Positions 11,382 through 19,760 of a stretch of DNA of 64,000 nt are shown one piece after another. Every line of letters starts with the position of its first letter. The stretch's first letter is position 1. The notes under the pieces are model-generated. The model was not told where the DNA came from and made no database searches. It worked only from the letters and a program-made list of their open reading frames with translations. Source of the stretch: Streptomyces capitiformicae. GTDB taxonomy: Bacteria > Actinomycetota > Actinomycetes > Streptomycetales > Streptomycetaceae. Made by a program: the position numbers and the translations under genes. The stretch covers positions 4,215,767 to 4,279,766 of the forward strand of contig NZ_CP022161.1 in NCBI RefSeq assembly GCF_002214185.1, in the 5' to 3' direction.

Positions 11382-11894
11382 TCAGCGACTCCTTTCCGAC
11401 TCGCCCACGAGCTCCGCGCCGACGCGGGCCGCCCACGCCTCGATCGCGGTGAAGTCGCGAAAGTCCCCGCCCTTGCCTAAGCGGAGGATCATCCGGGCGA
11501 CCCATCCCTTCGCGCCTTCCTCCAGGCAGCCGCCGAAGGTGACATGGTCCCTGGCGTCCAGTCGGTCCATCGTCTTCTTCACGCCCGGCACGGGCGGGAT
11601 GTCCCGCTCCGAGGCCGAGGCGTCGAGCGGGCCGCTGCTGAACAGCCACAGGGGGCGTTCGGCAAGTTCGCGGCGGTGGCGGCGGACGAAGCGGCGGGCG
11701 TCCTTCTGCCAGCGCCCGGCGTACAGTCCGCCACCGACCACCACGGCGTCGTACGACGTCACGCTGTCCACGGACCGGGCCGGCAGGGCCTCGGCCGTGA
11801 GGCCTTCCTTGCCCAGGACCGCGGCGATGGCTTCTGCGATCTCCGCGGTCGATCCGTTCGTCGTTCCGTAGGCGACCAGCACGCTGTCGGGCAT
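11382..11894 (-). CDS. Flavodoxin-domain protein
   Basis: 170 residues. The N-terminus VLVAYGTTNGSTAEIAEAIA is a flavodoxin FMN phosphate-binding loop (T-x-T-G-x-T type), and DAVVVGGGLYAGRW forms the second FMN contact. Length and pattern match the HemG-like/flavodoxin_5 group, which includes menaquinone-dependent protoporphyrinogen oxidase relatives. It may carry electrons or take part in heme metabolism under low oxygen; substrate unknown. ATG at 11894 is preceded by GAGGAGGCGG. The neighbouring upstream gene fragment is 27 nt away on the same strand. Confidence 0.82.
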   Translation of the reverse strand: MPDSVLVAYGTTNGSTAEIAEAIAAVLGKEGLTAEALPARSVDSVTSYDAVVVGGGLYAGRWQKDARRFVRRHRRELAERPLWLFSSGPLDASASERDIPPVPGVKKTMDRLDARDHVTFGGCLEEGAKGWVARMILRLGKGGDFRDFTAIEAWAARVGAELVGESERSR

Positions 11895-11921
11895 GGTGGT
11901 CCGCCTCCTCTCAAGTCGGTC

Positions 11922-12086
11922 TCAGATCCTTCGCAGCCAGTCGTCGGCGAAGCCCCGCAGCGCCGGCTCGCCCGTCGAAGGACGCGCGTCGTCCAGCCGA
12001 TAGGTGAGCTTGTCGACAACCGCGACCACGCCGTCGATCCGGCGTGTCATCGAGACGGCGATCTCCGTCTCGCTCTTGCGTTCCAT
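11922..12086 (-). pseudogene. BON-domain C-terminal remnant of a CBS-BON protein
   Basis: This frame reads MERKSETEIAVSMTRRIDGV and continues VVAVVDKLTYRLDDARPS to a stop at 11922. It aligns well with the C-terminus of the intact CBS-BON protein at 56999-57706 (LERRSDIPLAIRSAWRVEGA, then VGVVNGLTYSVDDCHPA). Only about 55 codons remain, and they abut the GNAT sequence in another frame at about 12085. The simplest reading is a deletion joining a GNAT gene to the tail of a lost CBS-BON gene. The ATG at 12086 could still start a small peptide, but I doubt it is a gene. Confidence 0.65.
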
Positions 12087-12448
12087 GTGTCGACGAGGAG
12101 GGTGCCGACGCCGCGGTGGTGCAGTCCGTCGGCGACGGCGATGGAGATCTCGGCCTCCTCCTTGCCGCCGCCGGTGTCGTACTCGGCCAGGCCGATCACC
12201 TGGCCCTGCTTCTCGGCCAGTAGAGCCCGGTAACCGGGGCAGGGCGGGGCGCAGGCTCGGTCCGCGGCCAACGCGGCCGAGCGCTGGCTCGCTGCGAAGA
12301 ACCGCAGTCGCAGGTTCTCCGGCGACATCTCCTCGCAGAGCCCTTGCACCTGCTCGTGATCGCCCGCTGCCACGGGGCGGATGCACACGGTGGTGCCGTC
12401 CGCGAGCAGGGCATGGACCATGGGCTCGCTGTGTGCGTCGTCCGTCAT
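12047..12448 (-). pseudogene. GNAT acetyltransferase, C-terminally altered by deletion
   Basis: 133 codons from ATG at 12448 (MTDDAHSEPMVHALLADGTT). The sequence has GNAT features: IRPVAAGDHEQVQGL at strand 1, SPENLRLRFF, and the acetyl-CoA loop HRGVGTLLVDTW (Q/R-x-x-G-x-G/A). After TW the frame enters unrelated sequence, where it meets a BON-domain remnant, so the last helices and strands of the fold are missing. Related full-length proteins continue for at least 30-40 residues. It might still be expressed, because an exact DevR-like box lies 86-100 nt upstream, but a complete enzyme is unlikely. Confidence 0.65.
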
Positions 12449-12533
12449 CGCGGGTCTCCTCCAGCCGTTTGGGCCCTTCGAGCATCCAGCGGGTTCGCAC
12501 GGCCACCCCATGGGCTGTCCGGGGAGGCTTGGA

Positions 12534-12547
12534 GGGCCGATCGGCCC
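12534..12547. promoter_or_regulatory. DevR/OsdR-like box, exact palindrome
   Basis: GGGCCGATCGGCCC, embedded in a 16-bp perfect palindrome AGGGCCGATCGGCCCT (12533-12548). It lies 86 nt upstream of the GNAT start codon. Confidence 0.6.
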
Positions 12548-13483
12548 TAAAAGCGGCGGCCCGCTCGTGGGTTCGGGGTTGTCAGCTGCTCGCCGGGGAG
12601 CGTGTACGAGGGCGGCATCACACCATCGCGTGATGGTCGGCTTCTGTGCTTGCGGTGTCCTCGGCCGTTCGGGCTACGGCGATCGTGCGATCCGGGACGC
12701 CGGGTACGGCGCCGGCGTGCGGGGCCCCCGCTCCACCGGAGTGATGGTTCGGGGCCTCCCCGTCGCCTCTGGCCGTACCCACCTGGCCAGGTCGCGTAGG
12801 GCAGCGTTCATCAGCGGCCTCCGGCCGCGGGGGCCTCCCGGGATCGGACCACGGACAGGATCCGTGTCGCCGCCCCGGGGTCGAGTACGCCGGGGACCAG
12901 TACGCCCAAGACCGTTCGGGGCGCGCGGCTGATCGGACTCACTCCCACTCAGTCCACAGGAACGGTTCGAGGCCAGCAGTCATCAGCCGGGCCACGGTGG
13001 TGACCGACCCAGCCGATCACGACTTGCTGGTGCGCACCGGCCCCCGCCCTGGGTGGTCGCCTGCGATGGGGTCTTCTCTTCCCGCGGATCGAGTCCGGGC
13101 TCATCGCGGGGCCGGCGATTGTCGGTACTCAGGGCATGGCAGGAGCCTGCACCTGGCATGGAGCCTTCGGTGCCGCGGCAGGGCAACACGCGAGGATGAC
13201 GGCGCGCGCGTCCATCATCCCGGCTGCCAGCGTGGTTGGCGGATCATTCGGGCGCCGCTCGCCGGGGCCTCAGCGTCCTGCACGTACGCATGGTGCGTCC
13301 GGCCGCCCGGGAGCCGGGACGGACGTGGCGAGCGGCCGGACGGTGACCGGGCCGGCCGTGCGCAGCACCCACGGCGGTGGACAGCGGTGGAGAACGGCCG
13401 CCGCACGGGTGCTCGGTGCGGTGGCACGGGATACACCGGATCGGTCGCTGATCAGCATCCGGCATCAGGACAGGCCGACGCTG
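12548..13483. other. Gene-poor eroded stretch
   Basis: Apart from the PPOX-type remnant at 12968-13125 I see no coding sequence here. Open frames exist on both strands but show no recognisable domain and no good ribosome-binding sites. Together with the orphan boxes just downstream this looks like the debris of deleted genes. Confidence 0.5.
12968..13125 (+). pseudogene. Remnant of an FMN-binding split-barrel (PPOX-type) gene
   Basis: One plus-strand frame reads ATVVTDPADHDLLVRTGPRP from about 12992, followed after a frame change by RIESGLIAG near 13085. This matches the C-terminal third of the PPOX-type genes in this window, for example TVVTDPAEQQRLSRTGPRSW and RIESELVTG in the gene at 38083-38508. 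FEA just upstream may be the tail of the VVAFEAD motif. No start and no continuous frame survive. Confidence 0.55.
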
Positions 13484-13633
13484 CGGCCGAACGGCCTTTC
13501 TACCGTGGGCCGACAGTCCCCCGGTCCGGCAGGCACCCCGGGCCGGACGGCCCATCAGGTGCAGATGCATCGCCACAGGTGCCAGCAGGGCGCTGGCGGA
13601 GCCTTCTGGTCCCTCAGACGGGACCTTGGGCCC
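13484..13633. promoter_or_regulatory. Cluster of DevR/OsdR-like boxes with no downstream gene
   Basis: Three exact matches to GGGMC-N4-GKCCC lie at 13507-13520 (GGGCCGACAGTCCC), 13540-13553 (GGGCCGGACGGCCC) and 13620-13633 (GGGACCTTGGGCCC). A degenerate one lies at 13484-13497. On neither side is there an intact gene whose 5' end faces them: pntB ends at 13791 and the left side is eroded. Probably the promoter of a deleted regulon member. Confidence 0.5.
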
Positions 13634-13677
13634 CTTCAACCTCAACCCGGCCGTCACGCGGCCCACGACAACGCGCT

Positions 13678-13703
13678 GGGGCCACGCCCCAAAGCGTGGC
13701 CCC
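13678..13703. terminator. Hairpin downstream of pntB
   Basis: GGGGCCACGC (13678-13687) pairs perfectly with GCGTGGCCCC (13694-13703) across a 6-nt loop CCCAAA. It lies about 90 nt beyond the pntB stop codon, after the 8-bp repeat array, and is a plausible terminator of the pnt transcript. Confidence 0.5.
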
Positions 13704-13720
13704 GGTCCTGCGGCCCTGGC

Positions 13721-13768
13721 GGTCCTGTGGTCCTGTGGTCCTGTGGTCCTGTGGTCCTGTGGTCCTGC
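13721..13768. repeat. 8-bp tandem repeat, about six copies
   Basis: Five exact copies of GGTCCTGT plus a sixth (GGTCCTGC), immediately 3' of pntB. Short-period arrays like this change copy number by replication slippage. No coding function; it sits in the 3' untranslated part of the pnt transcript before the hairpin. Confidence 0.9.
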
Positions 13769-13790
13769 ACCGACCGCGTGCGCATTGCTG

Positions 13791-15215
13791 TCAGCCGACG
13801 AACTCCCCCACGGCCGCCTTGAGTTCGGACAGGCCCTTCTTCGCGTCGGCGAAGAACATGCCGGCCTTGGGGTTGGTGTAGAGCTCGTTGTCGACGCCCG
13901 CGTAGCCATGTCCCATCGAGCGCTTGATGACCACGACGCTCTTCGCCTGGTCGACATCGAGGATCGGCATACCGGAGATCGCGTTGCCGGGGCGGCGCGC
14001 GATCGGGTTGGTGACGTCGTTGGCGCCGATGACCAGGGCGACGTCGGCCTGCGGGAACTCGGGATTGACGTCGTCCATCTCCTTCAGCTGGGTGTAGGGG
14101 ACGTTGGCCTCCGCCAAGAGCACATTCATGTGGCCCGGCATGCGGCCCGCGACCGGGTGGACCGCGTAGCTGACGTCGATGCCGTGGTCCGTCAGCACCT
14201 TGGCCAGGTCGCCGAGTTCGTGCTGGGCCTGGGCGGCGGCCAGACCGTAGCCCGGGACGAAGATGACCTTGCTCGCGTACGCCAGCTGGATCGCGACGTC
14301 GTCCGCGGAGATCGACCGCACCTGGGCCGGCGCACCGGATCCGGTCGCCGCCGGTGCGCTGTCGCCGGTGCCGAAGCCGCCGATCACGATGTTGGCGATG
14401 GAGCGGTTCATGGCGTCGGCCATCAGCTTGGTGAGGATGCCGCCCGAGGCGCTGACGAGCATGCCGGCGATGATCAGCGCGGTCTCGTCGAGCACGAAGC
14501 CGGCCATCGCGACCGCCGACCCGGTGAAGGCGTTCAGCAGGGAGATGACCACCGGCATGTCGGCGCCGCCGATCGGCAGGACCATCGTCACGCCGAAGAG
14601 CAGCGCGACCGCCACAAGCCCGTACAGCGCGACCCGGCTGTCCGGTGCCAGCACCAGCCAGACCGTGCCGGCGACGAAGGAGGCCGGCAGCAGAACGTTG
14701 AGCAGCCGTGCGCCCGGGAAGACCACGGGTGCCCCGGACACGACGCCCTGCAGCTTGCCCGCCGCGATCAGCGACCCGGAGAACGTGACCGCGCCGATGA
14801 CGATGTCCAGCGCGCCGGGCAGGGAGACGCGTGCGCCCAGGGCGGCCGGGTGCTCGGTCTGGAGCAGTTCGCCCACCGCGATGAGCGCGGCCGCTCCGCC
14901 GCCGACGGCGTTGAAGAGGCTGACCAGTTGGGGCATCGCTGTCATCTGGACCTCGCGGGCGGCCCACAGGCCCAGGGCCGCCCCGAGGACGCCACCCGAG
15001 GTCAGGACGAGCCATCCGGTGGTGCTGATCACGTTCTCGTCCAGGATCAGCCACGCGGTGGCGGCGATGGCGACGGCCATGGCCCCGGCGGAGAGAGTGT
15101 TGCCGCGGCGGGCCGTCCGCGGGTGGTTCATCAGGTGCAGGCCCATCACGAAGCAGGCGGCCGCGGCCAGGAAGATGTAGTGGACGGCGTTGGAGACGGT
15201 GTCCATGACGGTCAC
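13791..15215 (-). CDS. pntB: NAD(P) transhydrogenase subunit beta
   Basis: 474 residues. Membrane domain with about nine hydrophobic segments in residues 1-270, then the soluble NADP(H)-binding domain III at about 290-474, with VIFVPGYGLAAAQAQ, GADVTN-like GANDVTNPIARR and MFFADAKKG. With the alpha subunits it forms proton-translocating transhydrogenase, coupling H+ entry to NADPH production from NADH. The GTG start at 15215 overlaps the stop of pntAB (GTGA), with an alternative ATG at 15206. It is last in the operon. Confidence 0.95.
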   Translation of the reverse strand: MTVMDTVSNAVHYIFLAAAACFVMGLHLMNHPRTARRGNTLSAGAMAVAIAATAWLILDENVISTTGWLVLTSGGVLGAALGLWAAREVQMTAMPQLVSLFNAVGGGAAALIAVGELLQTEHPAALGARVSLPGALDIVIGAVTFSGSLIAAGKLQGVVSGAPVVFPGARLLNVLLPASFVAGTVWLVLAPDSRVALYGLVAVALLFGVTMVLPIGGADMPVVISLLNAFTGSAVAMAGFVLDETALIIAGMLVSASGGILTKLMADAMNRSIANIVIGGFGTGDSAPAATGSGAPAQVRSISADDVAIQLAYASKVIFVPGYGLAAAQAQHELGDLAKVLTDHGIDVSYAVHPVAGRMPGHMNVLLAEANVPYTQLKEMDDVNPEFPQADVALVIGANDVTNPIARRPGNAISGMPILDVDQAKSVVVIKRSMGHGYAGVDNELYTNPKAGMFFADAKKGLSELKAAVGEFVG

Positions 15216-15547
15216 ACCCCCGCCTTCTGGTTCTGTTCGGCGGACTGGTTCTTCTCGGCGGCCGGCTTCGCCTTGAACATCTCCAGCATCCGGTCCGTGA
15301 CGACGTAGCCGCCGACGACATTCATGGCGCCGAAGGCCATGGCCACGAAGGCGAGGACGTAGCCGAGCCAGGTGTGGGACTCGGCCGCGATCAGCATCGC
15401 GCCGATGACGACGATGCCGTGGACCGAGTTGGAGCCGGACATCAGCGGGGTGTGCAGGGTCGCCGGGACCTTGCTGATGACCTCGATGCCGACCAGCACG
15501 CTCAGGACGAACACGGTGATCGCGGTGAGGAGATCGAGGTTGTTCAT
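15212..15547 (-). CDS. pntAB: NAD(P) transhydrogenase subunit alpha, membrane part
   Basis: 111 residues with three hydrophobic helices and the family segments VFVLSVLVGIEVISKVPATL and LHTPLMSGSNSVHGI. It is the separate membrane (dII) portion of the alpha subunit found in three-gene transhydrogenases. ATG at 15547 overlaps the pntAA stop (ATGA) and its own stop overlaps pntB, so translation of the three genes is coupled. Confidence 0.95.
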   Translation of the reverse strand: MNNLDLLTAITVFVLSVLVGIEVISKVPATLHTPLMSGSNSVHGIVVIGAMLIAAESHTWLGYVLAFVAMAFGAMNVVGGYVVTDRMLEMFKAKPAAEKNQSAEQNQKAGV

Positions 15548-16659
15548 GAGGGGCCTCCTCCCATGAGTGCGGCCGTGATCTCGTCGGCCGGGTCGAGGTT
15601 CAGTTCCCCGTCGCGCACCAGGTGCCCGAGCAGCGCGACGAGGTTGCGGGCGTACGCCGTGGAGGCGGCGGTCGCCATGGCGGAGGGCAGATGCCCGGCG
15701 CCGATGAGGGTGACTCCGCCGTCCAGGACGACTGTCTTGTCGGGTTCGGAGCCCTCGACGTTGCCGCCGAGTTCGCTCGCGGCGAGGTCAACGACGACCG
15801 AGCCGGGCTTCATCCGCTCGACCACGGCCGCGGTCACCAGCAGGGGCGGCTTGCGGCCCGGCACCTGCGCCGTGGTGATCACGATGTCTGAGCGAGCGAT
15901 GTGCGTATCCAGTGCCTCCCGCTGGGCCCGCTGTTCCTGTTCGGTCAACTCCCGTGCGTAGCCGCCGAGTTCGGTGCCCTGTTCCCCTTCCGGCGGGCTC
16001 TGGACGTCGAGGAACCGGGCGCCCAGCGACTCCACCTCCCCTCGGGATGCGGGGCGTACGTCGTACGCCGAGACGACGGCGCCGAGGCGGCGGGCGGTGG
16101 CGATCGCCTGCAGTCCTGCCACTCCGGCACCGAGGATCAGGACTTGGGCGGGACGCGTGGTGCCCGCGGCGGTGGTCAGCATCGGGAAGAACCGGTCGTA
16201 GAGGTCGGCCGCGAGGAGGGCCGCCTTGTAGCCGGCGACGGCGGCCTGGGAGGTGAGCGCGTCCATGGACTGGGCGCGGCTGAGGGTGCGGGGCAGCAGA
16301 TCGAGGCTCACCGTGCGCACGCCGCGCCCGGTCAGGTCCTCGACCAGGGCGGGGTGCCGCAGCGGCTGGAGCAGACCGATCAGGGTCTGCCCGGCGCGCA
16401 GCGCCCCTGCGGCCTCCGGGTCGGGCGGGCCGACGCACAGGACGGCGTCCGCGCGTGCGTACAGCTCGTCCGGGGTGACGACGGTCGCGCCGGCGTCGGC
16501 GTATTCGGCGTCGGTGAACCAGGCGCCGGATCCGGCTCCGGTCTCGATCAGGACGTCGAGTCCGGCCCGGCGCAGGAGGGTTACGGCCTCGGGGACGAGG
16601 GCGACACGGCGTTCGCCGGGCGCCCGCTCCCGTACGGCACCTACGGTGACGGTTCCCAT
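15544..16659 (-). CDS. pntAA: NAD(P) transhydrogenase subunit alpha, NAD-binding part
   Basis: 371 residues. It starts MGTVTVGAVRERAPGERRVA, the typical AlaDH/PNT N-terminus (R-x-ER-RVAL-P). The NAD-binding Rossmann loop is ILGAGVAGLQAIATARRLGA, followed by SAYDVRP. It supplies the NAD(H)-binding domain I. ATG at 16659 lies 58 nt downstream of the ADH stop, so it probably shares a transcript with the ALDH-DUF779-ADH genes. That would couple acetaldehyde/ethanol oxidation (NADH) to NADPH supply (inference). Confidence 0.94.
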   Translation of the reverse strand: MGTVTVGAVRERAPGERRVALVPEAVTLLRRAGLDVLIETGAGSGAWFTDAEYADAGATVVTPDELYARADAVLCVGPPDPEAAGALRAGQTLIGLLQPLRHPALVEDLTGRGVRTVSLDLLPRTLSRAQSMDALTSQAAVAGYKAALLAADLYDRFFPMLTTAAGTTRPAQVLILGAGVAGLQAIATARRLGAVVSAYDVRPASRGEVESLGARFLDVQSPPEGEQGTELGGYARELTEQEQRAQREALDTHIARSDIVITTAQVPGRKPPLLVTAAVVERMKPGSVVVDLAASELGGNVEGSEPDKTVVLDGGVTLIGAGHLPSAMATAASTAYARNLVALLGHLVRDGELNLDPADEITAALMGGGPS

Positions 16660-16717
16660 GATCTGTTGCCTCTCCCTGTGGCCCGGTCGATCTGGTGGAT
16701 GCCGGGCCGCAGAACTC

Positions 16718-17731
16718 TCAGAACTCGAAGACGAGCCGGGCTTCGGCCCGTCCGCCGAGGACCTCGTCGAAGGACTCGTTGACCTGCTCCAGGCGCCGCT
16801 GCTCGGCGATCACCTGGGTGCGTCCGGCCGCGTGCAGCGCGAACACCTCGGCCAGGTCCTGACGGGTGCCGACGATGGAGCCGATGACGGAGATCCCGCC
16901 GAGCACGGTCTCGAAGATCGGCACGTTGATCGACGCGTTGTCGGCGGGCAGGCCGACCATCACCAGGCGCCCGCCGCGGTTCAGGGACCGGTAGGCCTGC
17001 TCGAAGGCCTTGGCGCTCGCGGCCAACACCACGGCCACGTCCGCTCCGCCGGCCTGCCTGATCTCCTCGACCGGGTCGTGCGTGCGGGCGTTGACGATCT
17101 GGTCGGCGCCGAGCTTGTGGGCGAGGCCCAGCTTGTCCGGTTCGAGGTCGACGGCGGTGACGAAGCCGCCGACGAGTCGCGCGTACTGCACCGCCAGGTG
17201 GCCGAGGCCGCCGATGCCGAAGACGGCGACCCGCTCGGCCGGGACCACGTTCGCGACCTTGATCGCCTTGTACGTGGTGACGCCGGCGCAGGTCAGCGGC
17301 GCCGCGTCGAAGGACGACACGCCGTCGGGGACCTGAACGACCGCGCCCGCGTCTGCGACGGCGTACTCGGCGTAGCAACCGTCCACGGAGTAGCCGGAGT
17401 TGACCTGGCTCTGGCAGAGGGTCTCCCAACCGGAGACGCAGTAGCGGCAGGTGCCGCAGGACGAGCCGAGCCATGGGATGGCGACCCGCTTGCCGATCAG
17501 GTCCTCGGAGACGCCGTCGCCGACGGCCTGGACGGGGCCGATGCCCTCGTGGCCGGGGATGAACGGCGGCTGCGGCTTGACGGGCCAGTCGCCGTGGGCG
17601 GCGTGGATGTCGGTGTGGCAGAGGCCGGAGGCCTCCATGCGGACGAGCACCTGGCCGGGGCCGGGCTCGGGGACGGGCAGGTCCTGGATCTCCAGGGGCT
17701 TGCCGAAGTCGGTGACGACTGCTGCCTTCAT
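16718..17731 (-). CDS. Zinc-dependent alcohol dehydrogenase, in frame with DUF779
   Basis: 337 residues when counted from ATG at 17731. Catalytic zinc region SGLCHTDIHAAHGDW and GHEGIG, structural zinc cysteines in CGTCRYCVSGWETLC, and nucleotide loop GIGGLGHLAVQYAR. GAGGAG lies 6 nt upstream of the ATG, so it can be made alone. However, there is no stop codon between the upstream DUF779 sequence and this gene: the frame is open from 18127 to 16718 (469 residues). A DUF779-ADH fusion can therefore also be made. Paralogue of the ADH at 8614-9636. Confidence 0.9.
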   Translation of the reverse strand: MKAAVVTDFGKPLEIQDLPVPEPGPGQVLVRMEASGLCHTDIHAAHGDWPVKPQPPFIPGHEGIGPVQAVGDGVSEDLIGKRVAIPWLGSSCGTCRYCVSGWETLCQSQVNSGYSVDGCYAEYAVADAGAVVQVPDGVSSFDAAPLTCAGVTTYKAIKVANVVPAERVAVFGIGGLGHLAVQYARLVGGFVTAVDLEPDKLGLAHKLGADQIVNARTHDPVEEIRQAGGADVAVVLAASAKAFEQAYRSLNRGGRLVMVGLPADNASINVPIFETVLGGISVIGSIVGTRQDLAEVFALHAAGRTQVIAEQRRLEQVNESFDEVLGGRAEARLVFEF

Positions 17732-18127
17732 GATCAGCTCCTCGGATGGCGGGTGTGTTCGGGCCCGGGTCTCGTCCGGGTCCTGTATGTGGGTGACGAA
17801 GCGCAGCCCGTCCCCTGCTGCGAGGGAGAAGCCGCCCGGTGTTCCCTCCTCGACGTCCAGGACGAGGCGCGGGCGGCCGAGTGCCTGGTACAGGTCGGCG
17901 TCGATGTGGAAGGTGCAGCCGTCCAGGACGCCGAGCAGCATGTCGCCCTCGCCGAGGGCGAATTCGTCGCCGGGGAAGCACATCGGATCGCTGCCGTCGC
18001 AGCAGCCGCCGGACTGGACGAACATCACCGGCCTGCCATGGGCGGCGCGCAGGGCCGCGATGGCCTTGTGCGCCGCCCGGGTGGCGGTGACGCGCCCGGC
18101 GTTGCCGTTGTGAAGCGTCGCGGGCAT
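17732..18127 (-). CDS. DUF779-family protein, no own stop codon
   Basis: About 132 codons from ATG at 18127 (MPATLHNGNAGRVTATRAAH), with the DUF779 signature FVQSGGCCDGSDPMCFPGDE and TFHIDADLYQALGRPRLVLD. DUF779 genes commonly sit beside NAD-dependent acetaldehyde dehydrogenases; function unknown. The paired cysteines suggest metal or redox chemistry. The frame continues without a stop through THIQDPDETRARTHPPSEEL into the ADH start, so the product is either a fusion protein or the original stop has been lost. It follows the ALDH gene by 71 nt. Confidence 0.8.
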
Positions 18128-18149
18128 GTCGGTGCACCTCTTCAGATCC

Positions 18150-18196
18150 GCAGGAACTGGTGCAGGAACTGCAGGAACTGGTGGACCTGGCGGTCC
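18150..18196. repeat. Three copies of a 10-bp repeat and a GGACC/GGTCC palindrome
   Basis: GCAGGAACTG occurs at 18150-18159, 18162-18171 and 18171-18180 in the ALDH-DUF779 spacer. Next to it, GGACC-TGGC-GGTCC (18183-18196) is a near match to the island's palindromic box. It may be an mRNA structure rather than an operator because it lies inside a transcript. Confidence 0.4.
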
Positions 18197-18198
18197 GC

Positions 18199-19719
18199 TC
18201 AGAACAGCCCGAGCGGCTTGGTGCCGTAGCTGACCAGCAGGTTCTTGGTCTGGCTGTAGTGCTCGAGCATCATCTTGTGCGTCTCGCGGCCGATGCCGGA
18301 GACCTTGTAGCCACCGAACGCGGCACCCGCGGGGTACTGGTGGTAGCAGTTCGTCCAGACGCGGCCCGCCTTGATGGCGCGGCCCATCCGGTAGGTGCGT
18401 CCGGTGTCGCGGCTCCACACGCCGGCCCCGAGGCCGTACAGCGTGTCGTTGGCGATCTCGAGCGCCTCGGCCTCGTCCTTGAAGGTGGTGACCGCGAGGA
18501 CGGGACCGAAGATCTCCTCCTGGAAGACCCGCATCTTGTTGTGGCCCTTGAGGACGGTCGGCTCGTAGAAGAAGCCGTCCGTGAACTCCCCGCCGATGGA
18601 CGGACGGTGGCCGCCCGCGAGCAGTTCGGCGCCCTCCTTCAGGCCGATCTCGACGTAGGAGCCGATCTTCTCGACCTGCTGACGGGAGACCTGGGGGCCG
18701 ATCATGGTCGCCGGGTCGAGCGGATTGCCCTGCTTGATGGCACGGATCCGCTCCAGGCAACGGCCCATGAACTCCTCGTAGATGTCCTCCTGGATCAGGG
18801 CGCGCGAGGGGCAGGTGCAGACCTCGCCCTTGTTGAACGCGTACAGCACGAGTCCCTCGACGGCCTTGTTCAGGAAGTCGTCGTCCTCGGCGGCCACGTC
18901 GTTGAAGAAGATGTTCGGCGACTTGCCGCCCAGCTCCAGGGTGACCGGGATGATGTTCTCGGACGCGTACTGCATGATCAGCCGACCGGTGGTGGTCTCT
19001 CCGGTGAAGGCGACCTTGGCGATGCGCTTGTTGGTGGCCAGCGCCTTGCCGATGGCGGCGCCCGGGCCGTTCACGACGTTGACGACACCGGCGGGGAGGA
19101 TGTCGCCGATGACCTCCATCAGCTTCAGGATCGACCACGGGGTCGGCGAGGCGGGCTTGAGGACCGAGGCGTTGCCCGCGGCGAGCGCCGGGGCCAGCTT
19201 CCACGCGGCCATCAGCAGCGGGAAGTTGAACGGAATGATCTGTCCGACCACGCCCAACGGCTCGTGGAAGTGGTAGGCGATCAGGTCCTTGTCGATCTCG
19301 GTGATCGAGCTCTCCTCGGCGCGTATCGCGGCCGCGAAGTAGCGGAAGTGGTCGGCGGCGAGCGGGATGTCGGCGGCGAGGGTCTCACGGACGGGCTTGC
19401 CGTTGTCCCAGCTCTCGGCGACGGCGAGTTCCTCGCGGTGGGCGTCGATGGCGTCGGCCACCTTGTTCAGCACCGCGGCCCGCTGAGCGGTGGACGCCTC
19501 GCCCCACTTGTCCTTCGCGGCGTGCGCGGCGTCCAGGGCGAGTTCGATGTCCTGGGGGCCCGACTTGGGGACCTCGCAGAACGGCTTGGCGGTGGCGGGG
19601 CTCAGGTCGGGTGAGTACTCACCGGTGGTGGGCGCCTGCCACTTGCCGCCGATGAAGTTCTCGTAGCGGGGCGAGACGTCGACGGGGCTGCCCGTCGCAC
19701 CCGGAGGCTCGTATGTCAT
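18199..19719 (-). CDS. NAD-dependent acetaldehyde/aldehyde dehydrogenase
   Basis: 506 residues, usual for class-1 ALDHs of the AldB/ExaC type that oxidise acetaldehyde to acetate. Visible are [20 protein letters not shown] (substrate channel), the coenzyme region [15 protein letters not shown], catalytic Glu in [12 protein letters not shown], and catalytic Cys in [15 protein letters not shown] chose ATG at 19719 because AAAGGTGA lies just upstream; a GTG at 19728 is an alternative. The regulator gene at 19761-21143 ends 41 nt upstream on the same strand. Product coupling with the two downstream genes is likely. Confidence 0.94.
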   Translation of the reverse strand: MTYEPPGATGSPVDVSPRYENFIGGKWQAPTTGEYSPDLSPATAKPFCEVPKSGPQDIELALDAAHAAKDKWGEASTAQRAAVLNKVADAIDAHREELAVAESWDNGKPVRETLAADIPLAADHFRYFAAAIRAEESSITEIDKDLIAYHFHEPLGVVGQIIPFNFPLLMAAWKLAPALAAGNASVLKPASPTPWSILKLMEVIGDILPAGVVNVVNGPGAAIGKALATNKRIAKVAFTGETTTGRLIMQYASENIIPVTLELGGKSPNIFFNDVAAEDDDFLNKAVEGLVLYAFNKGEVCTCPSRALIQEDIYEEFMGRCLERIRAIKQGNPLDPATMIGPQVSRQQVEKIGSYVEIGLKEGAELLAGGHRPSIGGEFTDGFFYEPTVLKGHNKMRVFQEEIFGPVLAVTTFKDEAEALEIANDTLYGLGAGVWSRDTGRTYRMGRAIKAGRVWTNCYHQYPAGAAFGGYKVSGIGRETHKMMLEHYSQTKNLLVSYGTKPLGLF

Positions 19720-19760
19720 GATCGTCACCTTTCGCGAGGGTTGTGGTGATGCTCAGCACG

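Noticed and set aside
13721..13768. CRISPR array
   Set aside because: The repeats are only 8 bp and contiguous with no spacers; no cas genes are present.
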